From Novosphingobium sp. BW1 (GTDB lineage: Bacteria; Pseudomonadota; Alphaproteobacteria; Sphingomonadales; Sphingomonadaceae), in the NCBI RefSeq assembly GCF_008107685.1, contig NZ_VIRF01000102.1, positions 1-61,802 of the forward strand: 61,802 nucleotides of DNA. Direction: 5' to 3'. A program made the position numbers and the translations under genes. Shown in pieces: positions 52,122 through 59,948 of the stretch. Position 1 is the first letter of the stretch, and every line of letters starts with the position of its first letter. The notes below the pieces were generated by a model. The model did not search any database. It was not told where the DNA came from and worked only from the letters and a program-made list of their open reading frames with translations.

Positions 52122-53114
52122 ATGACTGCCATGCCTGATCGTGCCGATCTGAAGGGCCTCGATCTTCGGGCCGAGATCGAGCGTCTGCGCAAGGAGCGCA
52201 ACGCTGTCATCCTCGCCCACTACTACCAGAAGCCCGAGCTGCAGGACCTGGCGGACTTCGTGGGTGACAGCCTGGAGCTGAGCCGCAAAGCCGCAGAGAC
52301 CGACGCGGACGTCATCGCCTTTTGCGGCGTCAAGTTCATGGCTGAAGTCGCCAAGATCCTCTCGCCCGAGAAGACCGTGATTTTGCCGGACATGGAAGCA
52401 GGCTGCAGCTTGGAAGATTCCTGCCCGCCCGAGAAGTTCAAGGCGTTCCGCGAGGCCCACCCGGACCACATTGCGCTTACCTACATCAACTGCTCGACCG
52501 AGGTGAAGGCGCTCTCGGACGTGATCGTCACCAGCTCGAGCGCGGAAACGATCCTCCAGCAGATCCCCGCCGACCAGAAGATCATCTTCGGCCCCGACCG
52601 GCACCTAGGCGGCTACCTTTCGCGCAAGTTCAACCGCGAGATGCTGCTGTGGCCGGGCGTGTGCATCGTCCACGAGGCCTTCAGCGAGACCGAGCTTCTG
52701 AAGCTCAAGGCGCAGCACCCCGGTGCGCCGATTGCCGCGCACCCGGAATGCCCGCCGACCATCGTCGATCACGCCGACTACGTGGGCTCGACCAGCGGCA
52801 TCCTCAACTACGCCAAGGCGATGGAAGGCGACACGCTGATCGTTGCGACCGAGCCGCACATCATCCACCAGATGGAACGCGCGCTGCCGAACAAGACCTT
52901 CATCGGCGCGCCGGGTGCGGACGGCAACTGCAACTGCAACATCTGCCCCTATATGGCACTCAACACGATGGAAAAGCTCTACATCGCGCTGCGCGACCTG
53001 GAGCCGAAGATCGAGATCGAGGAAACCCTGCGCCTCGATGCCAAGAAGAGCCTCGATGCCATGCTCGAAATGGCCTCGGGCACGGTCGGCAAAGGCGACC
53101 TGGGTACGCGCTGA
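52122..53114 (+). CDS. nadA: Quinolinate synthase
   Basis: A 330-residue NadA, which condenses iminoaspartate with dihydroxyacetone phosphate to quinolinate for NAD synthesis. Family marks are AVILAHYYQKPELQDLADFVGDSLELS, the 4Fe-4S ligand cysteines in PDMEAGCSL, AAHPECPP and CNCNICPYMALN, and SSSAETILQQIP. The length is typical. NadB and NadC are not next to it, so the pathway is scattered. The nitrilase-like gene starts 3 bp after the stop and is probably in the same transcript. Confidence 0.93.
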   Translation: MTAMPDRADLKGLDLRAEIERLRKERNAVILAHYYQKPELQDLADFVGDSLELSRKAAETDADVIAFCGVKFMAEVAKILSPEKTVILPDMEAGCSLEDSCPPEKFKAFREAHPDHIALTYINCSTEVKALSDVIVTSSSAETILQQIPADQKIIFGPDRHLGGYLSRKFNREMLLWPGVCIVHEAFSETELLKLKAQHPGAPIAAHPECPPTIVDHADYVGSTSGILNYAKAMEGDTLIVATEPHIIHQMERALPNKTFIGAPGADGNCNCNICPYMALNTMEKLYIALRDLEPKIEIEETLRLDAKKSLDAMLEMASGTVGKGDLGTR

Positions 53115-53117
53115 GAC

Positions 53118-54290
53118 ATGCCCGCCCGCCGCACCGTCCTGCGTGAAGGCGCCTTCCTGAGCGCGGGACTGGCAGCGGGCCTGCCCTTCCTTTCCGCGCC
53201 AGCGCGGGCGAGGACACCCGGTGCCATCGCGCCCTACACGGCGGCCTGCGTGCAGACCCGCGTGCGGCCCACATGGTCCTCGAGTGGCATGCCCCTTCCC
53301 GAAGCGCTGGCCGCCAATGTCGAGACCGTCGCGCGCGCCATTGAACACACCGCGGGCGAGAGGGGCGCAAAACTTCTCGTTTTTTCCGAGTTCTGCCTGC
53401 AAATGCCGCTCGTGCGCCTCTCACCGGCACAGTGGGAAGCGGGCGCGGTGGATCTGTCAGGCCCGGAGATCGCCCGGCTTCGTGAAGCGGCCCTGCGCGC
53501 AGGCGCCTACGTCGTCCTCAACCCTGTCGAGGGCATTGCCGCATTTCCGGGACGCTATTTCCTGACCGGACTGCTGCTCTCACCCGAGGGCGGGATCGCG
53601 CTGACCTACCGCAAGCTTTACGATCTTACCGGCAAGACCCGGCCAAGCGATGTCCTGCCCCAATGGCGTGACCTCTATGGCGAGGATTCGCTGTTTCCCG
53701 TGGCCGATACGCCGTTAGGCCGGATCGGCGTGACGGTGGGCACCGACGCCAACTGGCCCGAGATGGTGCGAAGCCTGGCCTTGCGGGGCGCCGAAATCGT
53801 CGCCACCTGCCTCGCCTCGCCCAACGTGACGCCCAGTTCCCCGGCAAAGCGCGCCCCCCACGCGCCCGATGCCAACGATCCGGCGCTGCCCGTCATGGCC
53901 CGGCGCCTGCGCGCCTACGAGAACATGGCCTACATGCTGACCGCGAACCTGGGGCCGGTGGGCGAGGCGAACGGCAACCCACTGGACGCCATGCAGCCCA
54001 GCGAGATCGTGGACTACCACGGCAACGTGCTAGCGGCCTCGAGCGATGCAGGCTCCTGCGCGATCACGGCCACGCTCGACATCGAGGCCCAGCGCCGCGC
54101 GCGCTGCACGCCCGGGCCCGCCAACGCACTGCTTCAGCTCCAGAGCGGTCTCCACGCGCCCGACTACGCCGCCGCGCGCTTCGATGCGCCCCCCGCGCCG
54201 GATGAGGACCACGCACAGGCGCAGCGCCGGCGCATCCGCGATCTCGTGGCCCGCGGCGTGCTGGCCGCGCCTGCCTCAGGGCTGCCCTGA
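53118..54290 (+). CDS. Tat-exported nitrilase-fold protein lacking the catalytic cysteine
   Basis: A 390-residue carbon-nitrogen hydrolase fold with a twin-arginine signal (RRTVLREGAFLSAGL). The catalytic Glu91 (LLVFSEFCLQ) and Lys166 (LTYRKLYDLTGK) are present, but the nucleophile segment reads GVTVGTDANWPE instead of the usual G-x-x-x-C-Y-D, so the Cys position is Gly208. It is either inactive in amide cleavage, uses another chemistry, or acts as a binding protein. It follows nadA by 3 bp. The 3' end overlaps the convergent metallo-beta-lactamase gene by 15 bp. Confidence 0.82.
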   Translation: MPARRTVLREGAFLSAGLAAGLPFLSAPARARTPGAIAPYTAACVQTRVRPTWSSSGMPLPEALAANVETVARAIEHTAGERGAKLLVFSEFCLQMPLVRLSPAQWEAGAVDLSGPEIARLREAALRAGAYVVLNPVEGIAAFPGRYFLTGLLLSPEGGIALTYRKLYDLTGKTRPSDVLPQWRDLYGEDSLFPVADTPLGRIGVTVGTDANWPEMVRSLALRGAEIVATCLASPNVTPSSPAKRAPHAPDANDPALPVMARRLRAYENMAYMLTANLGPVGEANGNPLDAMQPSEIVDYHGNVLAASSDAGSCAITATLDIEAQRRARCTPGPANALLQLQSGLHAPDYAAARFDAPPAPDEDHAQAQRRRIRDLVARGVLAAPASGLP

Positions 54291-55154
54291 GGCCGCTTCC
54301 CGTTCCAGCTGCGCGTCAAGCGCCGCCCCGAAATACGCAGAGAGCGCCTTGCACGGCTGTGACCCTGTCGCGCCTGCCGCTTCGGCGTGGGCCGGATGGC
54401 GGCTGAGGACCTGGTCGCAGGGCAGTCCCACCAAGCGCTCAAGCCCGTCCCGGAACGCGGCAAGCGCCCCGGCATTTTCGGGTGCGGAATAGCGGTAGGT
54501 GCCATCGGTGCGCGAGGTCAGGCTGGCCACCGCGACAAGCGTGCGGCAGCTGTCCGCTTTCGCGCAGCTTTGCCAGGACCAGCTCAGGCTCCCCGGTGTG
54601 TGCCCGGGCGTCGCGTGCGCGGTCAGTTCCAGCCCGCCCAGACGCACCATCTCGCCATCGCCGACCACCGTAACCTCAGGCACCGGAGCATAGGCGAAAA
54701 GCTCATCCAGCTGCGGATCGCTGCGGGTGGAATGGCCTGCGCGCAGCACCTCGCCCCCAGCCGCGCTGGCCAGCACCTTCGCGCCACTGTCGCGTGCAAG
54801 TGCGGCGAGGCCACTGGCGTGATCGTAGTGCGGCTCGGTGCTGAGGATCAGCTTCACGTCGGCAATGTCATAGCCGATCTGTTCAAGGTGCGCCTCGAGG
54901 ACGGGCGCCCACTGCGCAAGCCCGGCATCGATCAGCACCAGGCCCGCCCCGCTGTCGATCAGAGTCACTGCGAGCGTGGGCGAGCCCAGCGACCAGGTCG
55001 CCCCATGGACCAGACGCGGGGGCCCGGGCTCCCCGAAAGCCTCGGCATATTGCAGCGCGACGGCACGGGTCAGCGGGTCCTCCCCGTCCTGCGCGAAGGC
55101 CGGGCCTGCGATGGCGAGCCCCAGAACAGCGGCGAAAGCAATCCCAGCGCGCAT
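54276..55154 (-). CDS. Subclass B3-like metallo-beta-lactamase with Glu in the first metal position
   Basis: A 292-residue secreted protein (Sec signal ending GPAFAQ). B3 features are VLIDAGLAQWAPVLEAHLEQIGYDIADVKLILSTEPHYDHASGLAAL, His185 in TPGHTPGSLSWSW and the late RHPAH. The zinc motif is E107-P-H109-Y-D111-H112; most B3 enzymes have His at the first position, and variants with Gln or Glu there exist. The sequence supports a zinc hydrolase; beta-lactam activity is inferred. It lies 5 bp behind rluE on the same strand and overlaps the convergent nitrilase-like gene. Confidence 0.8.
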   Translation of the reverse strand: MRAGIAFAAVLGLAIAGPAFAQDGEDPLTRAVALQYAEAFGEPGPPRLVHGATWSLGSPTLAVTLIDSGAGLVLIDAGLAQWAPVLEAHLEQIGYDIADVKLILSTEPHYDHASGLAALARDSGAKVLASAAGGEVLRAGHSTRSDPQLDELFAYAPVPEVTVVGDGEMVRLGGLELTAHATPGHTPGSLSWSWQSCAKADSCRTLVAVASLTSRTDGTYRYSAPENAGALAAFRDGLERLVGLPCDQVLSRHPAHAEAAGATGSQPCKALSAYFGAALDAQLEREAASGQP

Positions 55155-55159
55155 CCCCT

Positions 55160-55702
55160 TCACGCCTCGCGCCATTCGCCATTGGCGATGCCTGCAAGGG
55201 TCCAGTCGCCGATACGCCAGCGCACCAGCCGCAGCGTGGGATGCCCCACAGCCGCCGTCATGCGCCGCACCTGCCGGTTGCGCCCCTCTCGGATGGTGAG
55301 CTCCAGCCAGCAGTCGGGCACCGACTTGCGAAAGCGCACAGGCGGCGTGCGCTCCCACAGGTCGGGTTCGTCGATGCGGCGCACATCGGCCGGGCGGGTC
55401 ATGCCGTCCTTCAGCATCACGCCCTTGCGCAGCGCGGCGAGCGCGGCTTCGTCGGGCTCGCGCTCGACCTGAACGAGGTAGGCCTTCTCGGTCTTGTACT
55501 TCGGGTCCGAGATACGCGATTGGAGGCGTCCGTCGTCAGTCAGGAGCAGAAGCCCCTCGCTGTCGCGGTCGAGCCGCCCTGCGGGATAGACATCCGGCAC
55601 ATCGATATAGTCCGACAGCGTCGCGCGCGGACTGGGCGAACGGGCATCGGTGAACTGCGAGAGCACGTCGAAGGGCTTGTTGAACAGGATCAGGCGCGCC
55701 AT
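55160..55702 (-). CDS. rluE: 23S rRNA pseudouridine synthase, RluE type
   Basis: A 180-residue RsuA/RluE pseudouridine synthase without S4 domain. It begins LILFNKPFDVLSQFTD, has the catalytic Asp in YPAGRLDRDSEGLLLLTDDG, and ends with IREGRNRQVRRMTAAVGHPTLRLVR. Size and lack of S4 favour RluE, which modifies U2457 of 23S rRNA in E. coli. The ATG at 55702 gives this family start. It is followed after 5 bp by the metallo-beta-lactamase gene and is divergent from the DUF2254 gene. Confidence 0.88.
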   Translation of the reverse strand: MARLILFNKPFDVLSQFTDARSPSPRATLSDYIDVPDVYPAGRLDRDSEGLLLLTDDGRLQSRISDPKYKTEKAYLVQVEREPDEAALAALRKGVMLKDGMTRPADVRRIDEPDLWERTPPVRFRKSVPDCWLELTIREGRNRQVRRMTAAVGHPTLRLVRWRIGDWTLAGIANGEWREA

Positions 55703-55784
55703 CGCGAAAAGGGGTCTCCGAACAGAAGCCAGGGGGAACAAGCGTGTACTTTCGTGCACTTTGCCGGTTGGAAGGAAAACGTCA

Positions 55785-57068
55785 ATGATCGCCCGTCTGC
55801 ATTCGTACTGGTACGCGCTGCGCGCCAGCTACTGGTTCTACCCTGCTCTCTTCGCGCTGTGCTCGGCGCTCCTGGGCACGCTGACGGTGGAACTGGACCA
55901 CACAGACCTGCTCGCGCAGTTTGTTGAGGATGGCTGGCTGCGCCCGATGCACGCCTCGGATGCCAGCGACCTGCTCGGCGTTGCCACCGGCTCGATGCTG
56001 GGCGTGGCGGGCACGGTATTCTCGATCACGATTGCCGCGGTTGCCTATGCCAGCGGCAACTATGGACCGCGCCTCCTCACCAATTTCATGAAGGACAAGG
56101 GCAACCAGCTCAGCCTTGCGACCTTCATCGGCACCTTTGTCTACGGCCTCACCGTCATGCGCGCAATGCGAGGCGGCGGCGGGGACGAGGCCTTCGTGCC
56201 CCAGATCTCGCTCCTTGTTGCTTTCGCCTTCCTGATCGTGACGACGGCGGTGCTGGTCTATTTCCTCCACCACATTCCCGCCAGCATCCGTATCGACACC
56301 GTGCTCGAATTGATCGGCCGGCGGCTCTTGCACCAGATAGCAACGCGTTACCCCGAGGGAGGTTCGCGCGACCCGGCCCGGCGCGCAACGCCGCAGGGCC
56401 AGCCCATCTGCGCGCAGGATACAGGCTACGTGCGCGTGATCGAACTCGACACCCTGTGCGAGGTCGCCGCGCGCCGCGATCGCCTCGTAAACCTTGCCGT
56501 GCGCACAGGCGACTTCGTCTATCCCGGCGTTGTCCTCGCCCATACCGACGCGCGCCGCCTCGAAGACGCCTTTGCGCGCGAAGTGCGCGCGACGATGGCG
56601 CTCGGCGCCTCGCGCACGGCCGAGCAGGACATCGAGTTCTCGATGGACGAACTGGTCGAGATTGCCCTGCGCGCGCTGTCGCCAGGCATCAACGACCCCT
56701 TCACCGCGATCACCGCGCTCCACTGGATCGGCGCGGCTACCGCCGACTTCGGGCGCCGGGACCTTGCCTTCGAGACCTGGAACAAAGGCGATCCCGCCTG
56801 CCCCGTCGCGCGCCTCCACAGCGACTTCGCGCACTTCCTCCAGCGTGGGTTTGTCGCCATGCGCAGCGCGGTGGCGACCAGCCGCCTCGCCGCGCTGATG
56901 GCGCTGGAGGCCCTCCACACCGCTTCGCAACGGGTGAACTCCGCGCACCGGCGCCGGTTGCTGCTCGACGAGATGGACCGGCTGGCCGAGCAGGCCGCAG
57001 AGCACCTTTCCGGCCCGGACATCGCCCTGGTTCGGGAGCGGCACGCCCTCCTGCGCCGCGAGGATTGA
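55785..57068 (+). CDS. DUF2254 family membrane protein
   Basis: A 427-residue protein with four membrane helices in the first 215 residues (SYWFYPALFALCSALLGTLTV, ATGSMLGVAGTVFSITIAAVAYASG, LSLATFIGTFVYGLTVMRAM, ISLLVAFAFLIVTTAVLVYFL) and a soluble C-terminal half with ALSPGINDPFTAITALHWIG, all typical of DUF2254. Function is unknown; an ion-channel-like or metabolite role has been guessed for the family. ATG 55785 has a GGAAGGA site. The stop is 12 bp from dispersed repeat D. Confidence 0.85.
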   Translation: MIARLHSYWYALRASYWFYPALFALCSALLGTLTVELDHTDLLAQFVEDGWLRPMHASDASDLLGVATGSMLGVAGTVFSITIAAVAYASGNYGPRLLTNFMKDKGNQLSLATFIGTFVYGLTVMRAMRGGGGDEAFVPQISLLVAFAFLIVTTAVLVYFLHHIPASIRIDTVLELIGRRLLHQIATRYPEGGSRDPARRATPQGQPICAQDTGYVRVIELDTLCEVAARRDRLVNLAVRTGDFVYPGVVLAHTDARRLEDAFAREVRATMALGASRTAEQDIEFSMDELVEIALRALSPGINDPFTAITALHWIGAATADFGRRDLAFETWNKGDPACPVARLHSDFAHFLQRGFVAMRSAVATSRLAALMALEALHTASQRVNSAHRRRLLLDEMDRLAEQAAEHLSGPDIALVRERHALLRRED

Positions 57069-57079
57069 CGGAGGAAGAA

Positions 57080-57201
57080 GGATTCCAGGGGCCATCGCCC
57101 CTTGACCCCAGAACGGGCGACCTCGCCTTTCGCAACCGCCGCTGCGCGCGCAAGGCGCGCTTGAAAGGTTGGGGAGCCCAAGGGTGATGGCCCTCAGATC
57201 C
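57080..57201 (+). repeat. Dispersed intergenic repeat, copy D
   Basis: About 122 bp. Its left hairpin is AGGGGCCATCGCCCCTTG, its inner block CGACCTCGCC, and its right hairpin AGGGTGATGGCCCT. The right end overlaps the stop codon of the convergent terC gene, so the repeat supplies the last bases of that gene. A local CGCGCGCAAGGCGCGC stem occurs in its centre. Confidence 0.85.
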
Positions 57202-58198
57202 TCTTCGCCTTCTCCCCGCGCGTCATCACCAGCGACCAGATCACCCCACCCGCAATCAGCGCAACGGTAACGCCCAGGCTGAAGACCGGCGGAATCTTGG
57301 CGCCCGACAGCAGGAAGTCGGAAACGAAGATCTTGCCCCCGATGAAGACGAGGACCAGCGCGAGCGCGTACTGCAGGTAGTGAAAGCGGTGCACCATCGC
57401 GGCCAGCGCGAAGTAGAGCGCGCGCAGGCCCAGGATCGCCATAATGTTCGAGGTGTAGACGATGAAGGTGTCGCGTGTGATCGTGAAGATCGCCGGGACC
57501 GAATCGACCGCGAAGACAAGGTCGGCCAGATTGATGACCACCAGCGCCAGGAACAGCGGCGTCGCGGCCCAGACCAGACGGCTCCCGCGCGCGCCCACGG
57601 GTGCCTCGGGATTGGCCGGAACCTTCACGAAGAAGTGCTCGGCGTGGTGCTCCTTGGTGACGCGCATGTGGGTGGATATCCAGCGCACCGCCGCGTTGTT
57701 GCCGACGTCCGGCTCGCTCTCACCCGTCACCAGCATCTTGAGGCCGGTGAAGATCAGAAACGCTGCAAACAGGTACATCACCCAGTAGGCGCTTTCGATC
57801 ATCGCGGCACCGCCCGCGATCATGATTCCGCGCAGCACGATCACCGCGAGGATACCCCACAGAAGCGCGCGGTACTGGTATTTGCGCTCCACGGCGAAGA
57901 AGCTGAAGATCATCGAGATGACGAAGACGTTGTCGATCGAGAGCGCCTTCTCGATGAAGTAGCCGGTGTAGTACTCCATGCCGGCGGCGGGGCCCTTCTG
58001 AACCCAGATCCAGCCGCCGAAGATCATCGCGATGCCGATGTAGAAGACCGACAGCTTGAGCGATTCGCCGATGCCCATTTCCTTGTCGTCCTTGTGCAGG
58101 ACGCCAAGATCGAAGGCGGTCAGGGCGATGACGATGGCGATGAACGCGAACCAGAACCACAGGCTCGTGCCCATCCAGTAGGTCGATAAAAATTCCAT
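57194..58198 (-). CDS. terC: TerC/Alx family membrane protein
   Basis: A 334-residue, eight- to nine-helix inner membrane protein. FAFIAIVIALTAFDLGVLHK, FIEKALSIDNVFVISMIFSFFAV and VINLADLVFAVDSVPAIFTITRDTFIVYTSNIMAILGLRALYF carry the acidic residues and signatures of the TerC family, whose members export manganese or protect against metal and tellurite stress. The ATG at 58198 has only a weak ribosome site. A strong GC hairpin lies 33 bp upstream. I looked for, but do not see, the conserved core of a yybP-ykoY manganese riboswitch. Confidence 0.9.
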   Translation of the reverse strand: MEFLSTYWMGTSLWFWFAFIAIVIALTAFDLGVLHKDDKEMGIGESLKLSVFYIGIAMIFGGWIWVQKGPAAGMEYYTGYFIEKALSIDNVFVISMIFSFFAVERKYQYRALLWGILAVIVLRGIMIAGGAAMIESAYWVMYLFAAFLIFTGLKMLVTGESEPDVGNNAAVRWISTHMRVTKEHHAEHFFVKVPANPEAPVGARGSRLVWAATPLFLALVVINLADLVFAVDSVPAIFTITRDTFIVYTSNIMAILGLRALYFALAAMVHRFHYLQYALALVLVFIGGKIFVSDFLLSGAKIPPVFSLGVTVALIAGGVIWSLVMTRGEKAKRI

Positions 58199-58230
58199 GG
58201 ATCAGGACCTGCTCAATACGGGAAAAGGAA

Positions 58231-58267
58231 GCGCCGGCGCGTCGGAGGGGGACTTACGCGCCGGCGC
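58231..58267 (-). terminator. 12-bp perfect GC stem between small gene and terC
   Basis: On the minus strand GCGCCGGCGCGT pairs with ACGCGCCGGCGC over a 13-nt loop, then TTCCTTTTCCC. It lies after the 57-residue gene stop and 33 bp before terC, so it can terminate the small transcript or attenuate terC. Confidence 0.65.
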
Positions 58268-58282
58268 GGGAACAGGCCGCTG

Positions 58283-58456
58283 TCAGGCCGTCGCCATGGG
58301 GGAAGGCAGGCGCTGGGGCCTGTTCCGCAGGGTTTCCTTTGCCTTAAGCCGCAAGACGATCAGGGCCGGATCGGACGTGCGTCCAGCCTGCAGACGACGA
58401 AGCCGCGAATCCCGTCGCGCCAGCGTCTCGAGCATTGAGTACATCTTCTCGGTCAT
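58283..58456 (-). CDS. Small basic protein of 57 residues
   Basis: A short gene preceded by AGGGA 7 bp before its ATG. It starts MTEKMYSMLETLARRDSRLR and continues with RLQAGRTSDPALIVLRLKAKETLR, giving an amphipathic, strongly basic helix-turn-helix shape that recalls DUF465-like small proteins, though I cannot assign a family. A GC-rich hairpin with a T-rich tail follows. The ribosome site and amphipathic pattern support it; the opposite-strand frame there looks random. Confidence 0.55.
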   Translation of the reverse strand: MTEKMYSMLETLARRDSRLRRLQAGRTSDPALIVLRLKAKETLRNRPQRLPSPMATA

Positions 58457-58801
58457 CGGTCATTCCCTGTCGAACGCATGTGGTAGTTCGATCGGTCGAG
58501 ACGACGCTTTGTTGCATGGGGCTGTGTGATGTTTGCCCCTGAAACCGCAATTTAGACCCGTGGAATACATGCGCGACCCGGATCGTTGCATCGGTCTTTC
58601 CCGATGCGGTCCGACATCACGCGACGATCAGCGCTCCGCATGGAAGAGGCTCAATCGCTCGCGCCAGAGGGGCCCGGCCCGCATCTCTTATATAAGACCG
58701 AAACGCTCTTGCGACAACCGCGCCTTCCGCCATGTGTCCTCCGACGCCTTGACCTGCACTGCAAAACGATATTAACATGATATCACTTTAACAGGGAGAG
58801 C
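58457..58801. promoter_or_regulatory. Divergent promoter region of the SPFH locus
   Basis: No gene is seen in these 345 bp. The 3' part turns AT-rich and contains the inverted repeat GATATTAACATGATATC (58768-58784) 18 bp before the SPFH start, where a repressor would block transcription. An ATATAAG stretch near 58688 may be part of another promoter. The 5' part presumably holds the promoter of the small minus-strand gene. Confidence 0.5.
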
Positions 58802-59701
58802 ATGTCGATGTCCGCCAACCTACAGCCGATGAACGCCAGCCGCGAACATCCCGCGTCCGCCTTCAACGGCTACCTCATGCTGCTCGTGCTGGCAGGCCTT
58901 GTACTGCTGGCCCTGTTCAGCGTGGTCGGCGGAATAAGCGCGGGATCGCCACTCTTCCTGCTGTTGCTGGTGCCTTGCGTGCTGGCTGCGCTGCTCGTCC
59001 TGCCAGGCTTCTACATGGTCCAGCCCAACCAGGGCGCGGCCATCGTCCTGTTCGGCAGTTACCGCGGGACCGACCGCTCGACGGGCCTGCGCTGGACCTG
59101 GCCGTGGATGATGAAGTCCAAGGTCTCGGTCCGCACCAACAACATCGTCTCGGAAAAGCTCAAGGTGAACGACCTGCGCGGAAACCCCATCGAGATCGCG
59201 GCCAACGTGGTCTGGCGCGTCTCCGATACCGCGCAGGCGCTTTACGATGTCGACGACTACCGCAGCTTCGTCGACGTCCAGATCGAGGCGGCCGTGCGCA
59301 CCATTGGTTCGCGCTATCCCTACGACGGCGAGGATGAGGACAAGACGCTGCGCGGCAGCCACGAGGACGTCAACCGCGAACTGCGCGACGAGCTGAACGA
59401 GCGCCTGCGCGTGGCGGGCGTGACGGTCGACGAATGCGGCCTCACCCACCTGGCGTACGCCCCCGAGATCGCGGGCGCCATGCTGCGCCGCCAGCAGGCC
59501 GAAGCCGTCATCGCCGCGCGCCGAAAGCTCGTCGAAGGCGCGGTCTCGATGGTCGAGATGGCGCTGATGCAGCTTTCGGAAAAGGAGGTCGTCGAGCTTG
59601 ACGACGAACGCCGCGCCGCGATGGTATCCAACCTCATGGTCGTGCTGTGCGGCGAGCGGGACACCCAGCCCGTCGTCAACGCCGGCTCGCTCTACCAGTA
59701 A
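58802..59701 (+). CDS. SPFH/stomatin-like membrane protein
   Basis: A 299-residue protein with two N-terminal membrane segments (NGYLMLLVLAGLVLLALFSVV and SPLFLLLLVPCVLAALLVLPG) followed by an SPFH domain: VQPNQGAAIVLFGSYRGTDRSTGLRWTWPW, NDLRGNPIEIAANVVWRVSDTAQALYDVDDYRSFVDVQIEAAVRTI, and a helical GLTHLAYAPEIAGAMLRRQQAEAVIAARRKLVEGAV. SPFH proteins form membrane scaffolds tied to stress response or proteolysis. ATG 58802 has a strong CAGGGAGAG site. The ribbon-helix-helix gene follows after 19 bp. Confidence 0.88.
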   Translation: MSMSANLQPMNASREHPASAFNGYLMLLVLAGLVLLALFSVVGGISAGSPLFLLLLVPCVLAALLVLPGFYMVQPNQGAAIVLFGSYRGTDRSTGLRWTWPWMMKSKVSVRTNNIVSEKLKVNDLRGNPIEIAANVVWRVSDTAQALYDVDDYRSFVDVQIEAAVRTIGSRYPYDGEDEDKTLRGSHEDVNRELRDELNERLRVAGVTVDECGLTHLAYAPEIAGAMLRRQQAEAVIAARRKLVEGAVSMVEMALMQLSEKEVVELDDERRAAMVSNLMVVLCGERDTQPVVNAGSLYQ

Positions 59702-59720
59702 GGCATCCCGGCGCCCCGTC

Positions 59721-59948
59721 ATGCCCAGCCCCGCGAAGAAGGCCTTCCCCCTGCGGCTCGATCCCGAGCTTCACGCCGCGCTGGAGCGGGCCGCGGCGGG
59801 CGACCTGCGCTCGATCAACGCCGAAATCGAGGTTCTCCTGCGCGAGGCGCTCGCCCGGCGCGGGGTGAAGGTTCCGGTCAGTCCGCCCCCGCAGCGTGGC
59901 CGTCCGCCTGCGGCATCCACGCCACAGCATGGGAGTGAGGAGACATGA
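59721..59948 (+). CDS. Arc-type ribbon-helix-helix protein
   Basis: A 75-residue protein. KKAFPLRLDPELHAALERAAAGDLRSINAEIEVLLREAL is a complete ribbon-helix-helix DNA-binding domain of the Arc/toxin-antitoxin class, followed by a Pro-rich tail. It could repress the SPFH operon through the GATAT/ATATC inverted repeat upstream; no toxin partner is recognisable nearby. It ends in an ATGA overlap with the next gene, so the three genes are coupled. Confidence 0.82.
   Translation: MPSPAKKAFPLRLDPELHAALERAAAGDLRSINAEIEVLLREALARRGVKVPVSPPPQRGRPPAASTPQHGSEET

Noticed and set aside
58199..58290. Manganese (yybP-ykoY) riboswitch before terC
   Set aside because: The location would be right, but I do not see the conserved internal loop sequences; only a simple GC stem is present.
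58197..58529. Plus-strand open frame of 110 codons upstream of the SPFH gene
   Set aside because: The start overlaps the terC start on the other strand, the product looks random, and a better small gene lies on the minus strand.
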